DNA of 38,853 nucleotides. Origin: DATKPE01 sp035524335 (GTDB taxonomy: Bacteria > Bacteroidota > Ignavibacteria > UBA10030 > SZUA-254). Of the stretch, positions 18,439 to 26,688 are shown piece by piece (the first letter of the stretch is position 1; every line of letters starts with the position of its first letter). Both the position numbers and the translations under genes were made by a program. Location: positions 1-38,853 of the forward strand of contig DATKPE010000053.1 in the NCBI GenBank assembly GCA_035524335.1, in the 5' to 3' direction. Below the pieces are notes generated by a model. The model made no database searches. It was not told the origin of the DNA and was given only the letters and a program-made list of their open reading frames with translations.

Positions 18439-20030
18439 GAGGTTGGGCCGCAGTCCCGGTTCGTTATGGCGCCGACATGCACCAGATTGGCGACATGGTT
18501 CACGTCCGACGGCAGTTCGCGCCATCCCCTGCCGGCGCGTGTATAACAGCGAAGAGAGGTTTCACCCGAATGATCGCCGCCGATTTCCGTCTCCCTGCTG
18601 GAGAGGTCGTAGTACATCCAGTCAAGCGACGCGGTAAAGGCGGCTGTCTCGGGATAGGGTATGATCTCGAGCCACCGGCGGACAAAAACGCGGCAGCGGG
18701 TGGAATCGAGACCGTCGGCGACCGCGCTGCCATGTGCGATGATCCGCACGCTGTCGAGTCCCTCGGACCGGCTGAACCGGAGCGATGCAAACTGCCATCC
18801 GTCTCCGCCGATGCAGTACAACGGGGTATCGGGTGTGATCGTGCGAAGGGTGGCGATACCCGGGCTTCCGGAAGGTGGATGAACGTACGTCGTGAGCAGA
18901 TAGTTTCTTCTCGCGGTGATGAAATATTTCAGGGCGCCGACCTGGTCGCGGAATTCCTCCGGTGACCCGGATCTCATGCTGTCGGCGGCCGCGTCCTGCG
19001 CGATGAGCGCCGCGAGGCTGTCGATATGCGGCCAGAGATGTTGTGCGGTAAACACCGTTGACAGGAGGGTGTCGACCCTCCGTCGGAGATGTTCGCGCAT
19101 GGAGGGCGTGCGCTGTATCCGGTCCTTGAGGATATTGGAGGGACCGGCGAGAGGGGGAAACGAAGCGGAGAATCCCTCATTCAGAAGCGATTGCGGATAG
19201 GGAACCGCGGGATCGCCGCTGATGCCGAAACTCTGGTCATAATCCCAGGGAATGATGATCCACTGGTGAAGTGTGCGGTAGGTGTCGCGGTAGAGGAGAT
19301 AATTTTTATTATAGCTGTCCCCCACCATCATGAGAATATTGCCGGCGAGCCAGGTATAGACACTGTTCATGTCGAACAGATTCTCCGCCGTCTGTTCGAA
19401 CAGTGAATCGGGGGCGTCGTTGAGAGTCCGGAGCATGTTCTCGAGCTCGTCATATTCATCCTTGTCGCCCACTTCCTTCGGGTAGTAAAAGGCCAGCAGT
19501 TCCTTACCCTGCACCGTCATATCGGCGAGGGAATAATATCCCCCCGCTTCATAGACGGACGAGACGGTCCGGCCGCGCGCTTCGAGGAAACGTTTGTCGA
19601 TCCGGTCGACCATCAGATAGAGCCCCCGTGCTGTATCGTTGATTGCGAGGGTGGTATAGGAGGCGGACGGGGCGAGCTCTCCGACCGAGGCATAAAAATC
19701 CCAGGCCAGCTTTTCCCGCAGAAATGATTTGTCGATGTACATCGCATTGAGGTTGACGTATTCTTTTCCGTCGAAGAGGTGGTCCTTGGGAAATTTCAGC
19801 CGGTACGGTTTTTTCGGAAAATTCCGGGTCGATCTTCCCTTATAGCGGATTCCCGCCTTTTCCCACCGGTCCCCCCCCGACTCCACGACCGCCGGCAGGT
19901 ACGATTCGCTGAACGGATCGCGGGTGGCAAACGAGTCGAGAACCGCAGGGGTAAGCCGGATGGAGATACGCGGGATCTGGGCTCCGAGAACGCCCGGGAA
20001 GAGGAGAAGCAGGAAAAGAACCGATCTCAT
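18408..20030 (-). CDS. CotH-type protein kinase with extra C-terminal domain, exported
   Basis: A 540-residue secreted or periplasmic member of the CotH kinase family. A signal peptide (MRSVLFLLLLFPGVLGAQ) is followed by the CotH core: IRYKGRSTRNFPKKPYRLKF (about 61-80), NLNAMYIDKSFLREKLAWDFY, then GDSYNKNYLLYRD (about 237-249) and WIIIPWDYDQSFG (about 257-269). These are the conserved nucleotide/metal-binding loops of the atypical kinase. From about 395 to 540 there is a beta-rich extension with WQFASLRFSRSEGLDSVRI that I do not recognise. The start overlaps the stop of the TMK/HD gene as ATGA. CotH proteins phosphorylate spore coat proteins in Bacillus, but homologues in non-sporing bacteria act on unknown targets. 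A link to its operon partners is inferred only. Confidence 0.85.
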   Translation of the reverse strand: MRSVLFLLLLFPGVLGAQIPRISIRLTPAVLDSFATRDPFSESYLPAVVESGGDRWEKAGIRYKGRSTRNFPKKPYRLKFPKDHLFDGKEYVNLNAMYIDKSFLREKLAWDFYASVGELAPSASYTTLAINDTARGLYLMVDRIDKRFLEARGRTVSSVYEAGGYYSLADMTVQGKELLAFYYPKEVGDKDEYDELENMLRTLNDAPDSLFEQTAENLFDMNSVYTWLAGNILMMVGDSYNKNYLLYRDTYRTLHQWIIIPWDYDQSFGISGDPAVPYPQSLLNEGFSASFPPLAGPSNILKDRIQRTPSMREHLRRRVDTLLSTVFTAQHLWPHIDSLAALIAQDAAADSMRSGSPEEFRDQVGALKYFITARRNYLLTTYVHPPSGSPGIATLRTITPDTPLYCIGGDGWQFASLRFSRSEGLDSVRIIAHGSAVADGLDSTRCRVFVRRWLEIIPYPETAAFTASLDWMYYDLSSRETEIGGDHSGETSLRCYTRAGRGWRELPSDVNHVANLVHVGAITNRDCGPTSCFVLFAPLP

Positions 20031-22063
20031 GCACGGACTCCGTGTAGAGAGCCCGCGGCGGTGGCGCGGCGGCGGCGGCGTTCAATCCAGTTCCGTTCCA
20101 CGATCAGCTGACGCTGAAACACCTGTTCGAACATGTCCGCCTTCCGGACGACCGCCTCGCGTTCCTGGCGCGCCTTGGAGACCGAGCGGATATCAACGAC
20201 AAACGCTTCTCCCTCCTCATAGCACCGGACCTCCTGCACCGCGCCCCTTCCCGATTCATCGAGCGCGTCGGCGAGCCTCAGAAGGGAACCGAGCCGTTTC
20301 ACCAGAAGCTGGTCCGCCGATCTGAGCCGGGCTGTGGGGGCCATGTTCATCGACGCATACGGCACGCGGTGGAACGAGGCAATGGTGGCGACGATCGCCT
20401 TTTCCTTCTTCCCCATGCTCGTCCATTCATGCCGCTGGATGGCGTCATAGGTGTACTCCTCGTGCCGCTCGTCGGCGAGCGCGTGTCCGATGTCGTGGAG
20501 AAGCGCGGCGAGGCCGAGGAGATTCCGTTCCTTCGCGCCGTAGCCGTGCAGCTGCACGGTCTGATCGAAGAGCGCAAGGGCATGGCGGAAGACGTGCCGC
20601 GGGTGGCTGAAATCGTTGTCGTACCGGAGGAAAAACTGCACCGCCTCGCGAAGCTGAACATTTTCTCCGGAGGAGGCGCATCCCGACGTGAGTCCGGCCG
20701 GCACGGCGCCGAGGATCCGCTCGTGGAGCTCGAGGAGCGTTCCCTTCTGCGGCACCACATACCATTTCTCGTCGTGGGCGAGGGCGCGGTAGGCCCCGAC
20801 CATGCTCTGCAGTGCCGATAGATCGGCGGGGTTGTCGTTGGGCCGTCCGGTGCGGTGAAACACGGTGTCAGTGAACAGGTTGTTCGATTCGAAGGGGAGC
20901 CGCCGGCGGACAAGCTCCTGAAGCGGCGCGTCCAGAAATATGGTGAAGTCGGGCCTGACGGTGATGACCCTCGAGACCGGTTCAAACCAGTCGGGGTTGA
21001 TTCCGGCAGGACCGTACCGGCTGACCAGATGACCGAGATACCCGTCGGTGACGACAACGGCGCCCCGTTTGAGGGCGGGCAGGATCTTCTGTTCGTGGAA
21101 CAGGATAAGTTCGCTGGTCGCAAGGACGACTTTCGTCGTCAGCGAGAGCACCGATTTACGGAGCGCTTTCCGCTCCACCTCGGTGCCGACCCATGATTCC
21201 CCCGACAGGCAGAGCTCGACATCGTGGCCGCGGGCAATGTATTCGTTCGCAAGATAATTTGCCTGGCGGCTCACCGCCGATCTGTCCACCCCCTCGATGA
21301 CGATCAGCTTTCCCGGATAACGATGCGGAACGAGACCGAGGGATCGGAATGCCGATCCTTCGGAATGGTGCGCGATCGCCCTGATATCGAGGGCGGGCGG
21401 GATGCTGTTCCGTTCCCGTTCCCACTCCGCGAGCGAGCTCTTTACCTGTTCCCGGATGCCAGAAGCGATATCGTCTATCGGCCGGCTCATATCGAGGCTG
21501 ATCAGGCCGTGTTCACTGCTGATCCGTTCGTATTCTTCCGCAACTCTCGATTGAAATGCCCTGAATGCCGCCGAGGGATCGGTCACCGGCAGGATATCCA
21601 TTCCCGCCTCATAGAAATTCGGGAGGCCGTCTCCCCTCTTCAGGGCAATCCGGCCGAGCGATTCCTCGGGCGTGGCACTGCAGTAGAATGCAAGGTCGGG
21701 CCGGGGGGCGAGCGCATAGAGGTGTTCGACCCAGGAGCGGTCGACATGCCGGGCAAGATCGCGCGCCAGGGCGGTATACACATAGCGATCCGCGATGACG
21801 ACACAGCCTTCATAGAGTGAGGGAATGATGATGGTCTCCAGCCGGTAGAGAAAATCGGCCGCGTGGAGTGTGCTGTAGAGGTAGGGGGTCAGCAGCTGCG
21901 CCTTCTTCGCGCGCTTGAGCGCCTTGGAGACGAGTCTGGAAGAATTCCAGCGTGTGATGACGACGGGGAATCCGCTCTCCTGCAAAAACCTGCCGAGCAG
22001 TTCGATCTGGGTCGTTTTTCCCGCCCCGTCGATCCCCTCGAATATTATGAGCCGGCCTCTCAT
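20027..22063 (-). CDS. Three-domain fusion: thymidylate kinase, degenerate thymidylate kinase, Ppx/GppA-type HD domain
   Basis: A 678-residue cytoplasmic protein. Domain 1 (about 1-215) is a dTMP kinase-like P-loop kinase with GIDGAGKTT (10-18) and DRY (92-94). Domain 2 (about 250-460) repeats the fold (KLIVIEGVD, VVVTDGY, FTIFLDAP) but its P-loop is GVDRSAVSRQ, with no GK[ST], so it should not bind phosphate normally. Domain 3 (about 470-640) matches the C-terminal HD domain of exopolyphosphatase/guanosine pentaphosphatase: SHPRHVFRHALALFDQTVQLHG, LLGLAALLHDIGH (H523, D524, H527), SFHR (H566) and LLRLADALDES. A good GGGGA ribosome site lies about 8 bases before the ATG. It follows the PP2C gene by 49 bases and overlaps cotH by 4. 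Domain calls are firm; the joint function is unknown, perhaps nucleotide- or phosphate-linked signalling. Confidence 0.85.
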   Translation of the reverse strand: MRGRLIIFEGIDGAGKTTQIELLGRFLQESGFPVVITRWNSSRLVSKALKRAKKAQLLTPYLYSTLHAADFLYRLETIIIPSLYEGCVVIADRYVYTALARDLARHVDRSWVEHLYALAPRPDLAFYCSATPEESLGRIALKRGDGLPNFYEAGMDILPVTDPSAAFRAFQSRVAEEYERISSEHGLISLDMSRPIDDIASGIREQVKSSLAEWERERNSIPPALDIRAIAHHSEGSAFRSLGLVPHRYPGKLIVIEGVDRSAVSRQANYLANEYIARGHDVELCLSGESWVGTEVERKALRKSVLSLTTKVVLATSELILFHEQKILPALKRGAVVVTDGYLGHLVSRYGPAGINPDWFEPVSRVITVRPDFTIFLDAPLQELVRRRLPFESNNLFTDTVFHRTGRPNDNPADLSALQSMVGAYRALAHDEKWYVVPQKGTLLELHERILGAVPAGLTSGCASSGENVQLREAVQFFLRYDNDFSHPRHVFRHALALFDQTVQLHGYGAKERNLLGLAALLHDIGHALADERHEEYTYDAIQRHEWTSMGKKEKAIVATIASFHRVPYASMNMAPTARLRSADQLLVKRLGSLLRLADALDESGRGAVQEVRCYEEGEAFVVDIRSVSKARQEREAVVRKADMFEQVFQRQLIVERNWIERRRRRATAAGSLHGVRA

Positions 22064-22112
22064 CGCTCAGTTCCCCTGTAGAATGGCGGACGGCGGAACG
22101 GCATGGAGCGCG

Positions 22113-23816
22113 TTACGCAATCCGTTTCACGACAACGATCGTCATATCGTCCGACTGAGGTGCGGCGCCGGTAAATCTGCGCGTCTCGGCGACGATATGG
22201 TCAATGATTTTTTCCGCCGACAGCCGTTTATTCCCCTCGATCACTTTCGCAAGCCGTTCCTCTCCGAACTGTTCCTCCTGTTCGTTCATCGCCTCCGAGA
22301 AACCGTCGGAATAGATCACCAGCACGTCGCCGCGGGCCAGGGAGACCGTCTCCTCTTCGAACGGGAACTGATCGATAATTCCGAGCACGGTTCCCCCGGT
22401 CCGGAGGCGCCGGATTTTCTTCTTTCCGGAAACGAGAAAGGGGTGGTCCTGCCCCGCGTTGGTAAACGTGAGCGCATGCGTCGCGGGATCGAGCAGACCG
22501 TAGAACAGGGTCACAAAGCGTTCGTCGCTCGTACTGCGGTAGAGGAGCGTATTCGCGCGCCGCACGCATTCGCTGGCTCCTCCGCTCATCTCCGTGAGGC
22601 CGCGGAGCGTGGCCTGCACGTTCGCCATGAGGAGCGCCGCCGGGAGGCCCTTCCCCGTCACATCGCCGAGGCAGACGGCCCACCGGTTCCGCCCGCCCGG
22701 TATAAAATCGAAATAGTCCCCACCGACCATCTGGGCGGGGATGGTGCGTCCGGCCAGATCGTATCCCGGGACCGCCGGGATTTTCTTGGGAAGGAGGTCG
22801 AGCTGAATTCTGGCGGCGAGGCGCACCTCCTCGCGCATCCGGAAGAGTTTCTTCTCCTGTTCATAGAGGCGCGCGTTTTCGAGGGCGAGCGCGGCATGGA
22901 TTGAAAGTCCCGCGATCACCGATTCATCCTCGCGGGTGAAGTAGCCCGTGCGCTTGTTCAGGAGCTGAAAGACGCCGATGATCCGGCCGTCCTTGTCCCG
23001 CATCGGCACGCAGAGAATTGTATTCGTGCGGTATCCCGTTCGCTTATCGATGTCCGGATTGAACCTCGGATCGAGATACGCGTCCTGGATATTGAGGGTG
23101 TCGCCGGTGGCGGCGACATACCCGGCGATGCCCTTTCCGAGGGGGAGTTCGATCTTCACGATTTCCGAACCGATGAGCACCCGGGACCAGAGTTCGCCCT
23201 TCGCCTCGTCGAGCAGATAGACCGTCCCCCGCTCGCTGTCGACCGTCCGGAGCGCGGTCTCCAGGATGATGACGAGGAGCTTGTCGAGGTCGAGCGTCGA
23301 GTTGAGGCTTTTCGTCGCCTCGATCAGCTGTTCGGATTTTTTCAGCTGGCGGGCAAAACGGTCGGAGTTCAGTTCCAGTTCGCGGAGAAAGTGGTTGTTG
23401 GACGACCGGAGCCGGACGCTGAGCACCTGCAGGAGGCGGAGGGCGAACGGATGGCTCTCCCCGATCAGTTTGTGAAAATTTTCCTGGTGGAGTGCGAAGG
23501 CGATGCAGTCGTCGAGCGCGACAACCCGCGCGGACCGGGGACGGCCGTCGAGCAGTTCAAGTTCGCCGAAGAAATCACCGGCATGCAGAAGCGCGAGGAG
23601 TTTTTCACCCCCCTCCCTCGTCCGCTTGAGGATCTTCACCCTGCCTTCCAGCAGGAGAAACAGCTCCTCCCCTTCGCTGTCGTCCTCGACGACGACGACG
23701 CCGGCATGGTAATGCCGCTCGCGGAGATGTTCCTTGACGCGGTCAAACTCTTCGTCCGAAATATTCTCGAAGAGGATATTATGTCGAAGCCGGTCGACCG
23801 GCGATTGAGCGGGCAT
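22113..23816 (-). CDS. Cyclic-nucleotide-binding/GAF/PP2C (SpoIIE-RsbU type) phosphatase
   Basis: About 567 residues, cytoplasmic signalling phosphatase. A cNMP-binding (CAP_ED) domain comes first (about 10-135: GEELFLLLEGRVKIL, GDFFGELELLDGRPRSA), then a short coiled linker. A GAF domain follows (about 165-325: GIAGYVAATG, ILCVPMRDKDGRIIGVFQLLNK), then a PP2C-like SpoIIE domain (about 350-565) with metal-binding motifs GGDYFDF, GDVTGKG, YSDGFSEA and QSDDMT. The frame opens at a TTG at 23861 that lies inside a -10 box, so a later start is needed; ATG 23816 is preferred and GTG 23846 remains possible. First gene of a four-gene operon. Such phosphatases usually act on anti-sigma antagonists, but no anti-sigma or antagonist gene is nearby. 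Confidence 0.9.
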   Translation of the reverse strand: MPAQSPVDRLRHNILFENISDEEFDRVKEHLRERHYHAGVVVVEDDSEGEELFLLLEGRVKILKRTREGGEKLLALLHAGDFFGELELLDGRPRSARVVALDDCIAFALHQENFHKLIGESHPFALRLLQVLSVRLRSSNNHFLRELELNSDRFARQLKKSEQLIEATKSLNSTLDLDKLLVIILETALRTVDSERGTVYLLDEAKGELWSRVLIGSEIVKIELPLGKGIAGYVAATGDTLNIQDAYLDPRFNPDIDKRTGYRTNTILCVPMRDKDGRIIGVFQLLNKRTGYFTREDESVIAGLSIHAALALENARLYEQEKKLFRMREEVRLAARIQLDLLPKKIPAVPGYDLAGRTIPAQMVGGDYFDFIPGGRNRWAVCLGDVTGKGLPAALLMANVQATLRGLTEMSGGASECVRRANTLLYRSTSDERFVTLFYGLLDPATHALTFTNAGQDHPFLVSGKKKIRRLRTGGTVLGIIDQFPFEEETVSLARGDVLVIYSDGFSEAMNEQEEQFGEERLAKVIEGNKRLSAEKIIDHIVAETRRFTGAAPQSDDMTIVVVKRIA

Positions 23817-23859
23817 GCGCTTTCGTCGCTGTTCGGATGATTTCACGTTCCTGTGCGAC

Positions 23860-23889
23860 AATATAGTAAATTCGGGAATTTATTGACAA
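23860..23889 (-). promoter_or_regulatory. Promoter of the PP2C/TMK-HD/CotH/hydrolase operon
   Basis: On the minus strand TTGTCA (23889-23884), an 18-base spacer and TATATT (23865-23860) form a near-consensus sigma70 promoter, with start near 23853. This position rules out the upstream TTG at 23861 as the PP2C start codon. Confidence 0.65.
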
Positions 23890-23907
23890 GCGACGGCGGG
23901 TCGGTCG

Positions 23908-24795
23908 TCAGCCGTAGGATTCGTGTTCGATCCTGTCGCGGGGAACGCCGATCTCGCACAGGCCGTCGAGGACGGATTCAAAAAATCCGGGCGCGGGCGT
24001 TGTTCCCATGGCCGCCGACTGCGACCGTTTCGCGGGCGTCACTGCCGGACCGCAGAGATACACGACACAGGCGGATGGATCGCCGACGTATTCCCGCAGA
24101 ACGGCGGCTGTGATCCGCCCCGGCCTCACATCGGGACCGAACCGCCCCGCATCCTCGTCCCGCGTCAGAAGGTGAACCACCCGCAACTGCCGGGAATGCA
24201 TCGCCTGGAGCCGTGCAAGGGCATCGCGGAAAATAATGTCGGCGTATGTCTTGTTGGAACAGAGAAACGTATGCCGGAGCCTGGGCAGACAGCGGAGAGC
24301 ATGCTTCAGAAGGGAAAAATTCGGAACGACCCCGGAACCGGCACAGACGTGGACGATGTGATCCGTGGTCGATTCGATGTCGTCGGGAAAAGTGTACGGA
24401 CCCGTGAAGCCGGTAATCGCAATCCGCATGCCGCGCGTCGTCCGTTTCACCAGCAGCGGGGAGAGAAGCGGCGGGTATCTGGTGATCCCCGTGGTATAGC
24501 GCTCCTCCTTGATCGTGACCGCGAGATACTTTTCATGCGGCGCCGAACTCAGCGAGTAGGCGCGGACCGGCTCTCGTTTCCCCTTGAGATCCTCCAGAAA
24601 CGCAATAAACCGTTCCAGAGCCTCAAACTGGTGCGGATCGATCGTGAGAAAATGCCCGGGCTTGTACTCGAGCCGGTCGTTTCCGGTGAACAGGACCAGC
24701 GTCGTGGTATCCGGAGTCTCGGCGATCGCGTCCGCAACCATGACTTCGAGTTCCTTGATCTTGCGGCGTCCCGCTTCCGGCGGCATGGCGCTCAT
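23908..24795 (-). CDS. Ferredoxin-reductase-like FAD/NAD(P)-binding oxidoreductase
   Basis: A 295-residue flavoprotein of the FNR superfamily. The FAD motif RAYSLSS lies at 78-84, VHVCAGSGVVPNFSLL (about 149-163) matches the NAD(P) site, and VVYLCGP (about 243-249) is the C-terminal pyridine-nucleotide motif. There is no Cys-rich 2Fe-2S domain, so it should pass electrons to a separate ferredoxin or flavodoxin. The region between PGHFLTID and RAYSLSS (about 54-75) carries an extra helix-like insert (HQFEALERFIAFLEDLKGK). No good ribosome site is seen before the ATG, and the next ATG (24786) is no better. It lies behind the BI-1 terminator, facing the same way. The partner protein is not identifiable. 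Confidence 0.8.
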   Translation of the reverse strand: MSAMPPEAGRRKIKELEVMVADAIAETPDTTTLVLFTGNDRLEYKPGHFLTIDPHQFEALERFIAFLEDLKGKREPVRAYSLSSAPHEKYLAVTIKEERYTTGITRYPPLLSPLLVKRTTRGMRIAITGFTGPYTFPDDIESTTDHIVHVCAGSGVVPNFSLLKHALRCLPRLRHTFLCSNKTYADIIFRDALARLQAMHSRQLRVVHLLTRDEDAGRFGPDVRPGRITAAVLREYVGDPSACVVYLCGPAVTPAKRSQSAAMGTTPAPGFFESVLDGLCEIGVPRDRIEHESYG

Positions 24796-24835
24796 GCGGG
24801 GTTATGCGGTATCAATTCCCGCTCCGGAGGGTGCG

Positions 24836-24864
24836 CAATAAAAACGCGCCGTTGCCGGCGCGTT
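24836..24864 (-). terminator. Rho-independent terminator after the BI-1 gene
   Basis: A perfect 9-bp stem, AACGCGCCG/CGGCGCGTT with a 4-base loop (24843-24864), is followed on the minus strand by TTTTTATTG. It lies 35 bases past the BI-1 stop and about 40 bases before the flavoprotein start. Confidence 0.85.
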
Positions 24865-24898
24865 GGACTTACCGCAAAACCGCCCTGAACCTGCGACA

Positions 24899-25609
24899 TC
24901 AGCGCCGTCTTCCGAGCAGACGGAGAAGGAGCAGGAACAGGTTGATGAAATCGAGATACAGCCTGAGCGCGCCGATGATCGCCCCTTTCTGCTCGGCCTC
25001 GCCGCCTTCCAGCACGACAACGCTCATGGCTTTGATCTGCTGGGCATCATACGCCGTCAGGCCGACAAATACGAGGATCCCGATGTAGGTGGTGATCCAG
25101 TAGATCATCTCACTGTGCATAAACATATTGACGACCGAGGCGATGATAATGCCGATGAGCCCCATGGCCATGAAACTTCCCATACCGGTCAGATCCCGGC
25201 GGGTCATGCTCCCGTACGCGAACATGACGGCAAACATCCCTGCCGCCACGAAAAAGGTCGACGCGAGGGATGAACTTGTATAGATAAGAAACACTGCAGA
25301 GAGGGTGACCCCCGTCAGGAGTGAATAGGCGAGAAAGACCAGCGTGGCCGTCACGGCCGACATCGCCCCGACCCGGGCCGACAGCCAGACCACCAGCCCC
25401 AGCTGGGCGAGGATCAGGCCGAGATAGACAAACCGTCCGCCGAAGATGAATTCCAGCATTTCCGGGGTCGAGATGGTCAGCATCGCCGTGATGCCGGTCA
25501 GCATCAATCCGGCAGCCATCCATCCAAAGACCCTCCGGAGGAACTCACGCTGTGCCTCTTCGAGCTGTTCCGCTGTAAGTATGTGCTGCTGCACTCCTGG
25601 GTCGATCAT
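24899..25609 (-). CDS. Bax inhibitor-1/YccA family membrane protein
   Basis: A 236-residue integral membrane protein of the BI-1/YccA (TMBIM) family with seven hydrophobic segments. The frame is open to 25750, but the ATG at 25609 is chosen: GGAG lies about 8 bases upstream and the N-terminus (MIDPGVQQHILTAEQLEEAQREFLRRVFGWMAAGLMLTG, about 39 residues) is typical. Family features include FVGLTAYDAQQIKAM in the sixth segment region and the short C-terminal RLYLDFINLFLLLLRLLGRRR, which matches the YbhL/YccA ending. Homologues modulate membrane quality control through FtsH or act as pH-gated calcium leak channels. It has its own promoter and terminator. Confidence 0.93.
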   Translation of the reverse strand: MIDPGVQQHILTAEQLEEAQREFLRRVFGWMAAGLMLTGITAMLTISTPEMLEFIFGGRFVYLGLILAQLGLVVWLSARVGAMSAVTATLVFLAYSLLTGVTLSAVFLIYTSSSLASTFFVAAGMFAVMFAYGSMTRRDLTGMGSFMAMGLIGIIIASVVNMFMHSEMIYWITTYIGILVFVGLTAYDAQQIKAMSVVVLEGGEAEQKGAIIGALRLYLDFINLFLLLLRLLGRRR

Positions 25610-25685
25610 CCGATTTTCTCCGGCATAGTGTGGGGCATGTTTTCCGTCCGGTTTTCTGCGTCGTTCCGGCAATTTCACCTCTATA

Positions 25686-25714
25686 AATATAGCCCATTCC
25701 GCCGCGAGAGTCAA
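25686..25714 (-). promoter_or_regulatory. Promoter of the BI-1 gene
   Basis: On the minus strand TTGACT (25714-25709), a 17-base spacer and TATATT (25691-25686) give a near-consensus promoter identical in boxes and spacing to the clpC promoter. Start near 25679, leader about 70 bases. Confidence 0.7.
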
Positions 25715-25768
25715 TTTCCCGGGCGTAGTACCTGTTCCACAATTGTTCACACCGGAGGAACCGGGCGG

Positions 25769-25788
25769 GTTCGGATGCGTTCGGATGC
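25769..25788. repeat. Tandem 10-base direct repeat between BI-1 and PRODH-like genes
   Basis: GTTCGGATGC occurs twice head to tail, next to a GGGG/CCCC stem at about 25788-25804. It lies just past the stop of the PRODH-like gene. No function is apparent. Confidence 0.5.
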
Positions 25789-25817
25789 GGGGTGCCGCCC
25801 CGGGCGGGAATTGCAGG

Positions 25818-26672
25818 TCAGGCGGCTCCGGAAAGAGGCCGGTGCCTGCCGGCGATGAAATCTCTCAGCGCCCACACGATGATCCCCGCGCGGGCGCGCG
25901 CCTGCCAGATATCGTAGGGGAGGGAGGGATGACCGAAGGGGACATAGATCCGGAACGGAACACCGAGCGCGGCGGCAACGGACGCACAATTCTGGGGAAG
26001 ACTGGAGAGCTGTTCCATTTCACATGCTGTCGATGAATCCGTGAGTATCCCGAGCGCCCTGCGGGCGAGCGGTCTGTCGTGGGTGGCGACTGCGACCCGG
26101 GCCCTGCTTCCTGCAAGATGTTGAACAACGGAGATAAATCCCGCGCGGGGATCGATCCGCTGATCCGCCGGATCGGCCCATTGTCCCTTCACGATCCGCA
26201 CCGGTATGCCGAGCCCGGCGACCCGGTCGGCATCCGTCAGGCTTCTCCGCCATCGGGATGGGAGGGTACAGCCGAGATTCGAATGTGCGGCGAGAGAGCG
26301 TTCCAGGAGCGAGAACGTCGGTTCCGCGGAAGAAGGGTCCATCGCATCGAAATGAATCCGCACTCCCTGAGCGGCCGCTTTTCCGAGGAGGTCGCTGATA
26401 CAACCGTAATCGTACTGCAGAATCGTGACTTTCACCGACAGATAGGAATTCAGCGGCGTGGTGAGAATCGCATCGAGGGCGGCGTGGTATGCCCGGGCCG
26501 CATCGGCGGGGGTGTCGTGCGGGTCGTTCCAGTAGCCGAGGGTTGTCGTCCATCCCCGCCGTGAGGCGGCGGCACAGACCGTCAGCGCGTCGGTGACATG
26601 GAGGCCTGCGAGATGGCTAGCGGCCATCCGCGTCACCACCCATTTTTTCAGCGACTGTGCAGTGGCGGACAT
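25818..26672 (-). CDS. Proline-dehydrogenase-like TIM-barrel protein, divergent
   Basis: A 284-residue protein resembling the FAD-dependent PRODH/PutA barrel. Corresponding signatures are SVKV (strand), VRIVKGQWADP (PutA-type VKGAYWE), VAVATHDRPLARRAL (ATHN), CEMEQLSSLP (E-QMLYG) and RIYVPFGHPSLPYDIWQARAR (RVYVPYG then the C-terminal helix). In true PRODH this helix holds an Arg-Arg pair that binds the proline carboxylate; here the aligned positions read W-Q. FAD binding is plausible, but the substrate is probably not proline. No delta-1-pyrroline-5-carboxylate dehydrogenase is nearby. AGGG lies about 5 bases before the ATG. It follows the GNAT gene by 16 bases and is likely co-transcribed with it. 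Confidence 0.7.
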   Translation of the reverse strand: MSATAQSLKKWVVTRMAASHLAGLHVTDALTVCAAASRRGWTTTLGYWNDPHDTPADAARAYHAALDAILTTPLNSYLSVKVTILQYDYGCISDLLGKAAAQGVRIHFDAMDPSSAEPTFSLLERSLAAHSNLGCTLPSRWRRSLTDADRVAGLGIPVRIVKGQWADPADQRIDPRAGFISVVQHLAGSRARVAVATHDRPLARRALGILTDSSTACEMEQLSSLPQNCASVAAALGVPFRIYVPFGHPSLPYDIWQARARAGIIVWALRDFIAGRHRPLSGAA

Positions 26673-26688
26673 TCGTCCCTGTTTCCGG

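Noticed and set aside
22113..23816. Classical sigma-factor partner-switching module around the PP2C phosphatase
   Set aside because: No STAS antagonist, anti-sigma kinase or sigma factor gene is adjacent; only the phosphatase is present.
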